From Streptomyces seoulensis (GTDB lineage: Bacteria > Actinomycetota > Actinomycetes > Streptomycetales > Streptomycetaceae), in the NCBI GenBank assembly GCA_013364255.1, contig CP054936.1:6528353-6592352 (forward strand): 64,000 nt of DNA, written 5' to 3'. Position 1 is the stretch's first letter. Every line of letters starts with the position of its first letter. The notes below the pieces were generated by a model that saw nothing but the letters and a program-made list of their open reading frames with translations, did not search any database and was not told the DNA's origin. This document shows positions 37,901 to 45,051 of the stretch, piece after piece. Position numbers and translations under genes: made by a program.

Positions 37901-37988
37901 GCCCTTCGCCGACGCCGACCACCTGCTGCTGACCGGAAAGTACGGGGCCGCAGTGGAACGGCTGACGGCGGCGTACCGGGCGGCATGA
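34968..37988 (+). CDS. Secreted GH3 beta-glucosidase-type enzyme with N-terminal carbohydrate-binding and Calx-beta modules
   Basis: 1006 residues. Signal peptide MRRTALLASAALLTALVPLA ending AQA. A CBM11/CIA30-like module (about 35-205: VDRFEG...GIRLWWEGQNDGKKIPF...FAIDDVELYG) comes first, then a Calx-beta repeat (about 210-320: TEGGTAKVRITVATTG...AGKDYTPVSGTLTFPAGTA). The GH3 barrel follows with YGVDAVHGHNN, RDERWGRSYESFGEDP, KHFVGDGGT and the nucleophile Asp in GFVISDYNALDQLPG, then the GH3 C-domain (PVTWPRSEAQLP, YGWGL). A helical tail of about 80 residues is unusual. ATG 34968 has GGGAAGG upstream. It probably finishes oligosaccharides released by the GH30 enzyme. Confidence 0.92.
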   Translation: MRRTALLASAALLTALVPLATAQAAPASDDPAPVPVDRFEGEVPFAGQPAEGIFTWGGDSDDPPALQLTARSDAPEGEKVLTGTYDISGYGGFTHDYAAGLPAHDWSAHKGIRLWWEGQNDGKKIPFEIKDGGANGEASELWTTSFTDDFTGWKQIELPFADFTYRTDYQPVGGIDHVLGLTQMWGYSLTLPTGVKGRFAIDDVELYGKADQSLRASVTTDAPVYAVTEGGTAKVRITVATTGAAPLTEPVTVAYRTAGGTADAGKDYTPVSGTLTFPAGTASGASRTVEVRTLKDRAAESAETIPLALTVTGAKAPAQQPQVVVNAHGLPYLDTRLPVKKRVADLVSRLSLAEKAGQMTQAERGAMSNPGDIAGYALGSLLSGGGSTPTPNTAAAWAKMIDGYQLQTRATRFQIPLVYGVDAVHGHNNLAGATIMPHNIGLGASRDPRLAEQAGAVTAAEVRASGPQWDFAPCLCVTRDERWGRSYESFGEDPALVTSMETVIQGLQGRADGSDLDRDDKVLATAKHFVGDGGTVYGSSTTGTYTIDQGVTEVTRQQLEDIHLAPYQDAVDRGIGTVMPSYSSLDIAGDGKGPVKMHARGDMINGVLKDRMGFDGFVISDYNALDQLPGAYPAQVTASVNAGVDMMMVPYSYTTFTSTLIDEVKAGRISERRIDDAVSRILTEKFELGLFEHPYTDTRGASEIGSAGHRAVARQAAAESQVLLKNSQNVLPLKKSQKVYVAGSNADDIGNQTGGWTITWQGSSGNIIKGTTILQGMRNAGGNVTYSKDASAPTGGYDVGVVVVGETPYAEGVGDVGNGHSMELSAADKAAVDKVCAAMKCAVLVVSGRPQLVGDRLGTIDALVASWLPGTEGDGVADVLYGKRAFTGKLPVTWPRSEAQLPINVGDASYDPQFPYGWGLTTLTRTPSGGTATLKALGIAATLAERAHAADAGRALVDQARLIVQQKAANSMSAAVAKPFADADHLLLTGKYGAAVERLTAAYRAA

Positions 37989-38026
37989 CCGGGTAGCCGC
38001 ACACCGGGGAAGGCGCACGGCAGGAC

Positions 38027-38056
38027 GGCGCACCTACGGATCTCCGTAGGTGCGCC
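38027..38056 (+). terminator. Terminator after the GH3 gene
   Basis: GGCGCACCTACGGA and TCCGTAGGTGCGCC, 14-bp perfect arms around a 2-base centre, 39 bases after the stop. Confidence 0.8.
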
Positions 38057-38139
38057 GCTCTCGTCGCCGCACCCGCCCGGCCGTCCGGCCCGCACCGGCG
38101 ATGAGCCCCTAATGCCCTGTTTTCCGGTAATTTCTAACT

Positions 38140-39531
38140 ATGAAGGCCGCCGCCGTGACCCGAGCACGCGTCCCCGTACAGCTGCTGCTGGCGCTCGCGG
38201 TGGCCGTCATGGCCGCCCTCGCGACCGGCGTCCCGCCGGCCGCCGCCGACACCTCCGTCTCGGCCGTCGCCCGGGCGCTGCGCGAGAGCCCGGTCTACGT
38301 CGACCCGGCGGTCCGGGCGCAGCTGCCGGCCGGCGACGCGGACGCACTGGCCCGACGGATCAAGGACGCCGGCAAACCCCTGTTCATCGCGGTCCTCCCG
38401 GCCGGCTATCCCACCCAGAGCCTCTTCACCGACCTGCGCACCGCGACCGGCGTCACCGGCGCCTACGCCGTCCGCCTCGGCGACCGCTTCGACGCCCGCG
38501 CCGACTCCTCGGTGCTGCCCCGCACCGCCGTCCAGAACCTCGTCACCAGCGTCCAGGGCGAGGACACCAGGACCCAGCTCACCGACTTCACCGACCGGGC
38601 ACTGGCCAACATGCGCGGCTCGGCCCCGGCCTCCTGGGGCGGCTCCGGCCGCGGCGGCACGTCGAGCACCGCGCTGATCACCGCGGGCGCGGTCCTGGTG
38701 GCGGGCGGCGTCGGCGCGTACGCCCTGGTCCGGCGCGGCCGCAGCCGGAAGGCGGCCGAGCAGCGGGCCGCGCTGGAGCGGCTGCGGGTGGTGGTGGACG
38801 AGGACATCACGGCCTTCGGCGAGGAACTCGACCGCCTCGACTTCCACCCGGCCGAGGCCGGCGCGGACGACGCCATGCGCGCGGACTACGAGCGCGCCCT
38901 CAACGCCTACGACCAGGCGAAGCAGTCCATGGCCGAGGCCCGCAGGCCCGAGGACGTGCGGCCCGTCACCCAGGCCCTGGAGGACGGCCGCTTCAGTCTC
39001 GCCCAGCTCGCCGCCCGCCGCGCGGGCCGGCCGCTGCCCGAGCGCCGCCCGCCCTGCTTCTTCGACCCGCGCCACGGCCCCTCGGTCGCCGACGCCACCT
39101 GGACGCCCGTGGGCGGCGCGCCCCGCGAGGTCCCCGTCTGCGCCGCCGACGCCACCCGCCTGGCCGACGGCCGCGACCCGGTGGTCCGCGAGGTCGACAC
39201 CGACTGGGGCCGCCGACCCTACTGGGACGCGGGCCCCGCCTACGGCCCGTGGGCCGGAGGCTACTTCGGCGGCGGCATCCTCCCCGGCCTCCTCGTCGGC
39301 ACCCTGCTCGGCAGCATGATGTCCGCCCCCGCCTACGGCGCCTACTACGGCACGGGCTACGGCGACTTCGGCGGCGACGCCGGCGGTTTCGGCGGCTACG
39401 ACGGCGGCGACGTCTCCGGCGCCGACTTCGATCCCGGCGACTTCGGCGGCGGCTTCGGCGGCGGGGACGCCGGGGGCGGCGGCGACTTCGGCGGGGGAGG
39501 CAACAGCGGCGACTTCGGCGGCGGGTTCTGA
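38140..39531 (+). CDS. Membrane-anchored protein with Gly-rich tail (function unknown)
   Basis: 463 residues. Signal peptide ending PAAADTS; an extracellular domain follows (about 37-175: ALRESPVYVDPAVRAQLPAG, KPLFIAVLPAGYP) resembling the TPM-like outer domains of actinobacterial membrane proteins. One membrane helix lies near 184-204 (STALITAGAVLVAGGVGAYA). The cytoplasmic part has a helical segment and the motif RRPPCFFDPRHGPSV. The C-terminal 120 residues are rich in Gly, Tyr, Phe and Asp (GGDFGGG repeats), likely disordered. No named family recognised with certainty. Confidence 0.75.
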   Translation: MKAAAVTRARVPVQLLLALAVAVMAALATGVPPAAADTSVSAVARALRESPVYVDPAVRAQLPAGDADALARRIKDAGKPLFIAVLPAGYPTQSLFTDLRTATGVTGAYAVRLGDRFDARADSSVLPRTAVQNLVTSVQGEDTRTQLTDFTDRALANMRGSAPASWGGSGRGGTSSTALITAGAVLVAGGVGAYALVRRGRSRKAAEQRAALERLRVVVDEDITAFGEELDRLDFHPAEAGADDAMRADYERALNAYDQAKQSMAEARRPEDVRPVTQALEDGRFSLAQLAARRAGRPLPERRPPCFFDPRHGPSVADATWTPVGGAPREVPVCAADATRLADGRDPVVREVDTDWGRRPYWDAGPAYGPWAGGYFGGGILPGLLVGTLLGSMMSAPAYGAYYGTGYGDFGGDAGGFGGYDGGDVSGADFDPGDFGGGFGGGDAGGGGDFGGGGNSGDFGGGF

Positions 39532-39586
39532 GCCGCCCGCCTCGCGCGCGGAGCCGGGGGAGCCGGTCCGGGCGGCGGGGCGGACG

Positions 39587-41290
39587 TCACATGCGGGTGC
39601 CGAAGTCCTGGGTCCACCAAGGGCCGCCCGAGCCCTTGTGCACCCCCACGCCGAGGTTCTTGAACGCGCAGTTGAGGATGTTCGCGCGGTGGCCGGGGCT
39701 GTTCATCCAGGAGTCCATCACCGACTGGGGACTCTGCTGGCCCCGGGCGATGTTCTCGCCGTACGTCGACCAGCGGTAGCCCGCGGCGGTGATGCGGTCG
39801 CCGGGGTCCTTGCCGTCGGGGTTGGTGTGCTCGAAGAAGTTCCGGGCGGCCATGTCGTCGGAGTGGGCCTGCGCGGCGGCGTCCAGCTGGGAGTCGCCGG
39901 TGACCGGGCCGCAACCCGCCTTGGAGCGCTCCTGGTTGACGAGCGCGATGACCTGCGCGACGGTCCCGGCCGGAGCGGGCTGGGCGGGCTGGGCGGGCGG
40001 TGCGCCGGTCGCGGTGCGGGTGGGCCGGGGCTGCGGCTTGCGCGTCGGGGCGGGCGTGGTCCTCTTCGGACTCGGGCTCCTGGACGCGCTCGGGCTCTTG
40101 GACGGCGAGGCGGACGGGGACGCGGACCGGGAGGCCGACGCGGAGGCTGAGGGCGAGAGCGCCGGGCTCGCGGCCGTCGCGGCGAGGTCGGTGACCGGGG
40201 TGGTGGGCGCCTCGGCCACGGTGTCGCCGTCGTGCGAACCGCCGCCCGGACCGGTGCCGACGTACCAGGCGCCGCCGCCCGCGAGGCAGACGGCCACGAC
40301 CGCGGCGGCCGTCGCCCGCCTGCGCACCCGCCGCCTGCGCCGGGCGGCGTCACGGGCGGTGCCCCGGCCCGTACCGCGGCCCGCCGCCCGCCGCGCCGCG
40401 GCCCGGCCGCCGGCGCCGGGAACGCCGTGGCCGGAGGTCACGTCCGTGGCGGCGGTCGCGTCGAACCCCTCGGCGGCCGAACCGGCCGGCGTGCCGTCGA
40501 AGCCGGCCGGCGGGTGCGGCAGCAGCGCCACCGGGACCGGCACGAGACCGAGGCCCGCCAGCAGTCCCTCGGCCGGCATCAGCCCGCTCCACAGGCCCGC
40601 GCAGCGCACGCACTCACGGGCGTGCCGGGCTATGCGCTTGCGCCACAGCGCGGCCGGCCGGCTGTCCCAGCCCGCCAGCGTCTCGGCGAGTTCCGGGCAG
40701 CGCGGCCGGGCGTCGAGGGTGCGCACGACCACGCGGGCCGCCTCCAGCTGCGCCTTCATCCGCTGCACCCGGACCGCGGTGTGCTGCGGGGACAGCGCGA
40801 GCGCGTCCGCGACCTCCGCGCGGGTCAGTTCACCGGCGCACTCCAGCCACCACAGCGACAGCAGGCCCCGGTCGTCCGGCTCCAGCCAGCGGGTGGCGCG
40901 CGCCGTCTCCTGGCGCTGCCCGGACAACTGGAGCCGCAGCATCGTCAGATCCACGAAGTCCGCGCCCGGGTCCGGGGCCTGCCCGGCCTCCTCGACGCCG
41001 CCCGGCGCCGACCGCCGGTCCTGCCAGTGCGCCCGCACCCGGTTCATGGCGATCGCCACCAGCCAGGACCGGAAGCTCTCCGGATCGCGCAGCCCGGCCA
41101 GTCCGTCCAGAGCGCGCAGCATGGTGTCCTGCACGACGTCGTCGACGTCCACGGAACCGTTCAGGGCGCGGCCCACGATGTTGTACACGAGCGGCAGGTG
41201 CGCGCTGACCAAGGCGTCCTGAGCCGCCGGATCGCCCTCGCGGGCGCGGGTCACCAGCGCCGCCAGCTCCACCGGGTGCTGTGTGCTCAT
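39587..41290 (-). CDS. Single-chain ECF sigma factor - zinc anti-sigma motif - membrane helix - CAP domain fusion
   Basis: 567 residues. ECF sigma2 (about 9-90: LPLVYNIVGRALNGSVDVDD, VVQDTMLRALDGL, FRSWLVAIAMNRVRAHW) and sigma4 (about 140-190: LTRAEVADALALSPQHTAVR). Then C198...H223-x3-C227-x2-C230, the spacing of a zinc-binding anti-sigma (ZAS) motif, and one membrane helix (about 326-345). A Ser/Pro-rich stalk (385-445) and a C-terminal CAP/SCP domain follow (VIALVNQERSKAGCGPV, AHSDDMAARNFFEHTNPDG, YGENIARGQQSP, MNSPGHRANILN). An outside domain is thus hard-wired to a sigma factor; release by proteolysis or zinc loss is inferred. Convergent with the upstream membrane protein. Confidence 0.9.
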   Translation of the reverse strand: MSTQHPVELAALVTRAREGDPAAQDALVSAHLPLVYNIVGRALNGSVDVDDVVQDTMLRALDGLAGLRDPESFRSWLVAIAMNRVRAHWQDRRSAPGGVEEAGQAPDPGADFVDLTMLRLQLSGQRQETARATRWLEPDDRGLLSLWWLECAGELTRAEVADALALSPQHTAVRVQRMKAQLEAARVVVRTLDARPRCPELAETLAGWDSRPAALWRKRIARHARECVRCAGLWSGLMPAEGLLAGLGLVPVPVALLPHPPAGFDGTPAGSAAEGFDATAATDVTSGHGVPGAGGRAAARRAAGRGTGRGTARDAARRRRRVRRRATAAAVVAVCLAGGGAWYVGTGPGGGSHDGDTVAEAPTTPVTDLAATAASPALSPSASASASRSASPSASPSKSPSASRSPSPKRTTPAPTRKPQPRPTRTATGAPPAQPAQPAPAGTVAQVIALVNQERSKAGCGPVTGDSQLDAAAQAHSDDMAARNFFEHTNPDGKDPGDRITAAGYRWSTYGENIARGQQSPQSVMDSWMNSPGHRANILNCAFKNLGVGVHKGSGGPWWTQDFGTRM

Positions 41291-41356
41291 AGGAGAAGTT
41301 CCCTGTCCCTCGACGTCGGTCGATGATGTCCGATGCCTGGGAGACCACTGAAGGCG

Positions 41357-41387
41357 GATCGAATAACAGTTCTTCGCGGATTCGATC
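41357..41387. promoter_or_regulatory. Inverted repeat upstream of the ECF-CAP gene
   Basis: GATCGAAT and ATTCGATC, perfect 8-bp arms around 15 bases, in an AT-rich patch 67 bases before the sigma-fusion start. Candidate operator or part of its promoter. Confidence 0.45.
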
Positions 41388-41429
41388 GAAAACTTCTGGA
41401 GAGCGGGGCGGAGCGGGCGGCGCCGGCCG

Positions 41430-42050
41430 TCAGGCGCTCTTGATCGCCGAGATGTCGAAGGTCAGCTTGATCTTGTCGGAGACCAGCACGCCGCCCGTCT
41501 CCAGTGCGGCGTTCCAGGTCAGGCCCCACTCGGAGCGCAGGATCTCGGCCTTGCCCTCGAAGCCGGCGCGCTCGTTGCCGAACGGGTCCGTGGCGGCGCC
41601 GTTGAACTCCAGGTCGATGGTGACCGGCTTGGTGACGCCGAGGATGGTGAGGTCGCCGGTGACGCGGTAGTCGTCGCCGCCCAGCGCCTCCGCCTTGGTG
41701 GAGCGGAACGTCATCGACGGGAACTCCTCGGTCCGGAAGAAGTCCGCGCTCTTGAGGTGCCCGTCGCGGTCCGCCGAGCCGGTGTCGATGCTGTTCATCG
41801 CGATGTCGAGGGCGGCGGTGGAGGCGGCCGGGTCGGCGCCGTCCAGGCGCAGGCTGCCGGTGAACTCCGTGAAGCGGCCCTTGACGTTGGTGACCATGGC
41901 GTGCCGGGCGGTGAAGCCGAGCGTGGAGTGGGCCGGGTCGATCGTGTAGTCGCCGGTGAGCGCGGCGAGGTCCGGGTTCACGGCGGCAGGGGCCGGGGCG
42001 GAGGGGGTGGCGGCGGTCTGGGTGTCGTTCCTGCGGCCGAAGATGCCCAT
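41430..42050 (-). CDS. YceI-family protein
   Basis: 206 residues from ATG 42050, with AAGGAG 7 bases ahead. A short N-terminal lead (MGIFGRRNDTQTA) precedes the YceI lipocalin-like barrel: LTGDYTIDPAHSTLGFTARH, AMVTNVKGRFTEFTGSLRLD, DIAMNSIDTGSADRDGHLKS, DFFRTEEFPSMTFRSTKAE, GDLTILGVTKPVTIDLEFNG. The family binds polyprenyl-type lipids; the cellular role is unclear. No cleavable signal, so likely cytoplasmic. Its start is 55 bases from a TTGAACGTTCAA palindrome. Confidence 0.92.
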   Translation of the reverse strand: MGIFGRRNDTQTAATPSAPAPAAVNPDLAALTGDYTIDPAHSTLGFTARHAMVTNVKGRFTEFTGSLRLDGADPAASTAALDIAMNSIDTGSADRDGHLKSADFFRTEEFPSMTFRSTKAEALGGDDYRVTGDLTILGVTKPVTIDLEFNGAATDPFGNERAGFEGKAEILRSEWGLTWNAALETGGVLVSDKIKLTFDISAIKSA

Positions 42051-42104
42051 GGCGTGCTCCTTGGGGACGGTGTCGTCGCCGGCGCGGGGGTGACGCCGGT
42101 GATG

Positions 42105-42163
42105 TTGAACGTTCAATCACTTCCAACGAGGACGACCGTAGACCCATTCCGTTCAATTTTCAA
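42105..42163. promoter_or_regulatory. TTGAA/TTCAA operator cluster upstream of yceI
   Basis: Perfect palindrome TTGAACGTTCAA at 42105-42116 and TTCAATTTTCAA at 42152-42163. Four TTCAA-type half sites are thus present in an AT-rich patch. MarR-type regulators bind motifs of this kind; no such gene is adjacent. Confidence 0.5.
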
Positions 42164-42429
42164 CATAAAGCGCGGAGGTAGTCTCCGGAGTGCCGCCGCC
42201 GTCCGCCGTACGGCTCTGCGCGTCACTCCGGGGATGGCATCCTCAAGGGAAGAATGTGAGCCGTCTTACGGCTCCCGGGTTTGTGCGACCTCCACAACGC
42301 CGATCCCCTCTGAGCAGTCGGAATGCCTCAGCGGCCCCGGGGTTCTGTTCAGTGGCACCAGGAAAACGGGCCGGAGACTGTACGGAGTCGACGGCTCGCT
42401 TTCCTTGGTGTCCTTCGTAAGGTCGCTAC
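42164..42429. other. Leader region of accB
   Basis: No gene seen. It contains a hairpin GAGCCGT/ACGGCTC (42258-42274). The promoter of accB should be here, but no clear consensus was found. Confidence 0.4.
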
Positions 42430-44037
42430 ATGACCGTTTTGGAAGAGACGACGGGTGAGCCGACGGGCGATCCGGCCGGGGAGCCGGCGGACGCGCGCGG
42501 GCGGGTCGCGGAGCTGCACGGGATCCGTGCGCAGGCGGTGGCCGGCCCCAGCGAGAAGGCGACCGCGGCGCAGCACGCCAAGGGCAAGCTGACCGCGCGG
42601 GAGCGGATCGAACTGCTCCTGGACCCGGGCTCCTTCCAGGAGGTCGAGCAGCTGCGCCGGCACCGGGCGACCGGTTTCGGCCTGGAGGCGAAGAAGCCGT
42701 ACACCGACGGTGTCATCACCGGCTGGGGCACGGTGGAGGGCCGCACGGTCTTCGTCTACGCCCACGACTTCCGCATCTTCGGCGGCGCGCTGGGCGAGGC
42801 CCACGCCACGAAGATCCACAAGATCATGGACATGGCCATCGCGGCCGGCGCCCCGCTGGTCTCCCTGAACGACGGCGCCGGCGCCCGTATCCAGGAGGGC
42901 GTCAGCGCGCTCGCCGGCTACGGCGGCATCTTCCAGCGCAACACCAGGGCCAGCGGCGTCATCCCGCAGATCTCGGTGATGCTCGGCCCGTGCGCGGGCG
43001 GCGCGGCCTACAGCCCGGCGCTGACCGACTTCGTGTTCATGGTCCGCGAGACCTCGCAGATGTTCATCACCGGCCCGGACGTGGTCAAGGCCGTCACCGG
43101 TGAGGAGATCACGCAGAACGGCCTCGGCGGTGCCGACGTGCACGCCGAGACCAGCGGCGTGTGCCACTTCGCCTACGACGACGAGGAGACGTGCATCGCG
43201 GAGGTGCGCTACCTCCTGTCGCTGCTGCCGCAGAACAACCGCGAGAACCCGCCGCGGGCGGAGACCTCCGACCCGGTCGAGCGCCGCTCCGACGTGCTGC
43301 TGGACCTGGTCCCGGCCGACGGCAACCGGCCCTACGACATGACCAAGGTCATCGAGGAGATCGTCGACGACGGCGAGTACCTGGAGGTCCACGAGCGCTG
43401 GGCGCGCAACATCATCTGCGCGCTGGGCCGCCTGGACGGCCAGGTCGTCGGCATCATCGCCAACCAGCCGCAGGTGCTGGCGGGCGTCCTCGACATCGAG
43501 GCCAGCGAAAAAGCTGCGCGCTTCGTGCAGATGTGTGACGCTTTCAATATTCCGATCGTCACGTTCCTGGACGTCCCCGGGTTCCTCCCCGGCGTCGACC
43601 AGGAGCACGGCGGGATCATCCGGCACGGCGCGAAGCTGCTCTACGCCTACTGCAACGCCACCGTGCCGCGCATCTCGCTGATCCTGCGCAAGGCGTACGG
43701 AGGTGCCTACATCGTCATGGACTCCCAGTCGATCGGCGCCGACCTCACCTACGCCTGGCCCACCAACGAGATCGCCGTGATGGGCGCCGAGGGCGCCGCC
43801 AACGTCATCTTCCGCCGCCAGATCGCCGAGGCCACCGACCCCGAGGCCACCCGGGCCCGGATGGTCAAGGAGTACAAGGCCGAGCTGATGCACCCCTACT
43901 ACGCCGCCGAGCGCGGCCTGGTGGACGACGTCATCGACCCGGCCGAGACCCGCGAGATCCTCGTCCGGTCGCTGGCGATGCTGCACACCAAGCACGCCGA
44001 CCTGCCCTCGCGCAAGCACGGCAACCCCCCGCAGTAA
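42430..44037 (+). CDS. accB: Acyl-CoA carboxylase carboxyltransferase (beta) subunit
   Basis: 535 residues. Transfers carboxyl from carboxybiotin to acetyl-, propionyl- or butyryl-CoA, giving malonyl-type extender units for fatty acids and polyketides. Crotonase-fold carboxyltransferase motifs: KLTARERIELLLDPGSFQEV, GARIQEGVSALAGYGGIFQR, GPCAGGAAYSPALTDFVFMV, DVPGFLPGVDQEHGGIIRHG. The specificity residue, Asp in PccB (GGAYDVMGS), is Ile428 here (GGAYIVMDS), which marks the AccB type able to use acetyl-CoA. accE follows 56 bases later. The biotin-bearing alpha subunit is encoded elsewhere. Symbol follows S. coelicolor usage. Confidence 0.93.
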   Translation: MTVLEETTGEPTGDPAGEPADARGRVAELHGIRAQAVAGPSEKATAAQHAKGKLTARERIELLLDPGSFQEVEQLRRHRATGFGLEAKKPYTDGVITGWGTVEGRTVFVYAHDFRIFGGALGEAHATKIHKIMDMAIAAGAPLVSLNDGAGARIQEGVSALAGYGGIFQRNTRASGVIPQISVMLGPCAGGAAYSPALTDFVFMVRETSQMFITGPDVVKAVTGEEITQNGLGGADVHAETSGVCHFAYDDEETCIAEVRYLLSLLPQNNRENPPRAETSDPVERRSDVLLDLVPADGNRPYDMTKVIEEIVDDGEYLEVHERWARNIICALGRLDGQVVGIIANQPQVLAGVLDIEASEKAARFVQMCDAFNIPIVTFLDVPGFLPGVDQEHGGIIRHGAKLLYAYCNATVPRISLILRKAYGGAYIVMDSQSIGADLTYAWPTNEIAVMGAEGAANVIFRRQIAEATDPEATRARMVKEYKAELMHPYYAAERGLVDDVIDPAETREILVRSLAMLHTKHADLPSRKHGNPPQ

Positions 44038-44093
44038 CCCAGCGGACGCTCCGCGGCAATCCCGCGGACCTCTGAGCCACGGAGACTGACACC

Positions 44094-44288
44094 ATGGACA
44101 TGCCCGACATCCGCGTCGAGAAGGGCCACGCCGAGCCCGAGGAGGTCGCCGCCCTGACGGCCCTCCTGCTGGCCCGCGCCGCCGCCCGCCCCGCCGAGAC
44201 CGCCCCGGCCCACCGCGTCCGCCCCCGCGCCGCCTGGCGCCGCCTGGAACGCGAGAACGGCTTCCGCGCCCCGCACAGCTGGCACTGA
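44094..44288 (+). CDS. accE: Acyl-CoA carboxylase epsilon subunit
   Basis: 64 residues: MDMPDIRVEKGHAEPEEVAA then LTALLLARAAARP, and a basic tail ending WRRLERENGFRAPHSWH. Size, the helical VEKGHAEPEEVAALTALL segment and the Trp-rich end fit the small epsilon subunit that raises activity of actinobacterial acyl-CoA carboxylases by bridging alpha and beta. Position directly after accB supports this. Two strong terminators follow. Confidence 0.9.
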   Translation: MDMPDIRVEKGHAEPEEVAALTALLLARAAARPAETAPAHRVRPRAAWRRLERENGFRAPHSWH

Positions 44289-44324
44289 CGCCCCACGGCG
44301 CCCGGCCGGGCGCCACGGGACGAC

Positions 44325-44361
44325 GCGGAGGGGGCCACCCGTCACGGGTGGCCCCCTCCGC
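44325..44361 (+). terminator. Terminator after accE
   Basis: GCGGAGGGGGCCACCC and GGGTGGCCCCCTCCGC, 16-bp perfect arms around GTCAC. Confidence 0.85.
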
Positions 44362-44390
44362 GCGTTCCCGGGCGTACGCCGGCGTACGAC

Positions 44391-44434
44391 GAAAGGGGGC
44401 GTCTCCTCCCGCGGGGGAGGAGACGCCCCCTTTC
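44391..44434. terminator. Second terminator, facing the conservon
   Basis: 20-bp arms (GAAAGGGGGCGTCTCCTCCC and its complement) around four bases, ending 27 bases from the convergent cvnD stop. It can work on both strands. Confidence 0.8.
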
Positions 44435-44460
44435 CGGTGTTCCGGGGGGTGCGCGGAGCG

Positions 44461-45051
44461 CTACCGCAGGCGGGCCATCAGCGCGTGTTCGACGAGGGTG
44501 ATGAGCGCGGACTTGGCGTCGGCGCGGTGGCGGGCGTCGGTGGTGATGATCGGGGTGTCGGGGCCGATCTGGAGCGCCTCGCGCACCTCGTCCGGGCTGT
44601 AGGGCTGGTTGCCGTCGAAGCCGTTGAGGGCGATGACGAACGGCAGGCCGCTGTTCTCGAAGTAGTCGACCGCCGGGAAGCAGTCGGCCAGGCGGCGGGT
44701 GTCGACCAGCACGATCGCGCCGATCGCGCCGCGCACCAGGTCGTCCCACATGAACCAGAAGCGGTCCTGGCCCGGGGTGCCGAACAGGTACAGGATCAGG
44801 TCCTGGTCGAGGGTGATGCGGCCGAAGTCCATGGCCACCGTGGTGGTGGTCTTGTCCCCGGTGTGGGTGAGGTCGTCGATGCCCGCCGAAGCAGACGTCA
44901 TGACGGCCTCTGTGCGCAGCGGGTTGATCTCCGAGACGGCGCCGACGAACGTGGTCTTGCCCACGCCGAAGCCGCCCGCCACCACGATCTTCGCGGACGT
45001 GGTGGAGCGACTTGGAGAAACCGGCCCTCCGCTAGAGCTTGCGAAGTCCAC
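44461..45051 (-). CDS. cvnD2: Conservon GTP-binding protein CvnD (left conservon)
   Basis: 196 residues, small Ras-like GTPase of the conservon type. P-loop GGFGVGKTTFVGAVSEI, switch region TTTTVAMDFGRI, G3-like LFGTPGQDRFWFMWDDL, and G4-like ALNGFDGN in place of NKxD. GTG 45051 lies within the end of cvnC (20-base overlap), so translation is coupled. CvnD proteins are thought to sit at the membrane with CvnA-B-C, as a bacterial analogue of receptor-coupled G proteins. Nearly identical to the other CvnD here apart from the first 15 residues. Numbering is by remembered synteny with S. coelicolor. Confidence 0.9.
   Translation of the reverse strand: MDFASSSGGPVSPSRSTTSAKIVVAGGFGVGKTTFVGAVSEINPLRTEAVMTSASAGIDDLTHTGDKTTTTVAMDFGRITLDQDLILYLFGTPGQDRFWFMWDDLVRGAIGAIVLVDTRRLADCFPAVDYFENSGLPFVIALNGFDGNQPYSPDEVREALQIGPDTPIITTDARHRADAKSALITLVEHALMARLR
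44462..44703. repeat. Copy 1 of a ~242-bp identical block shared by the two cvnD genes
   Basis: By eye, bases 44462-44703 are identical to 49853-50094 (offset 5391). They cover the last 80 codons of cvnD. Further into the genes the copies differ at scattered synonymous sites. Confidence 0.85.
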
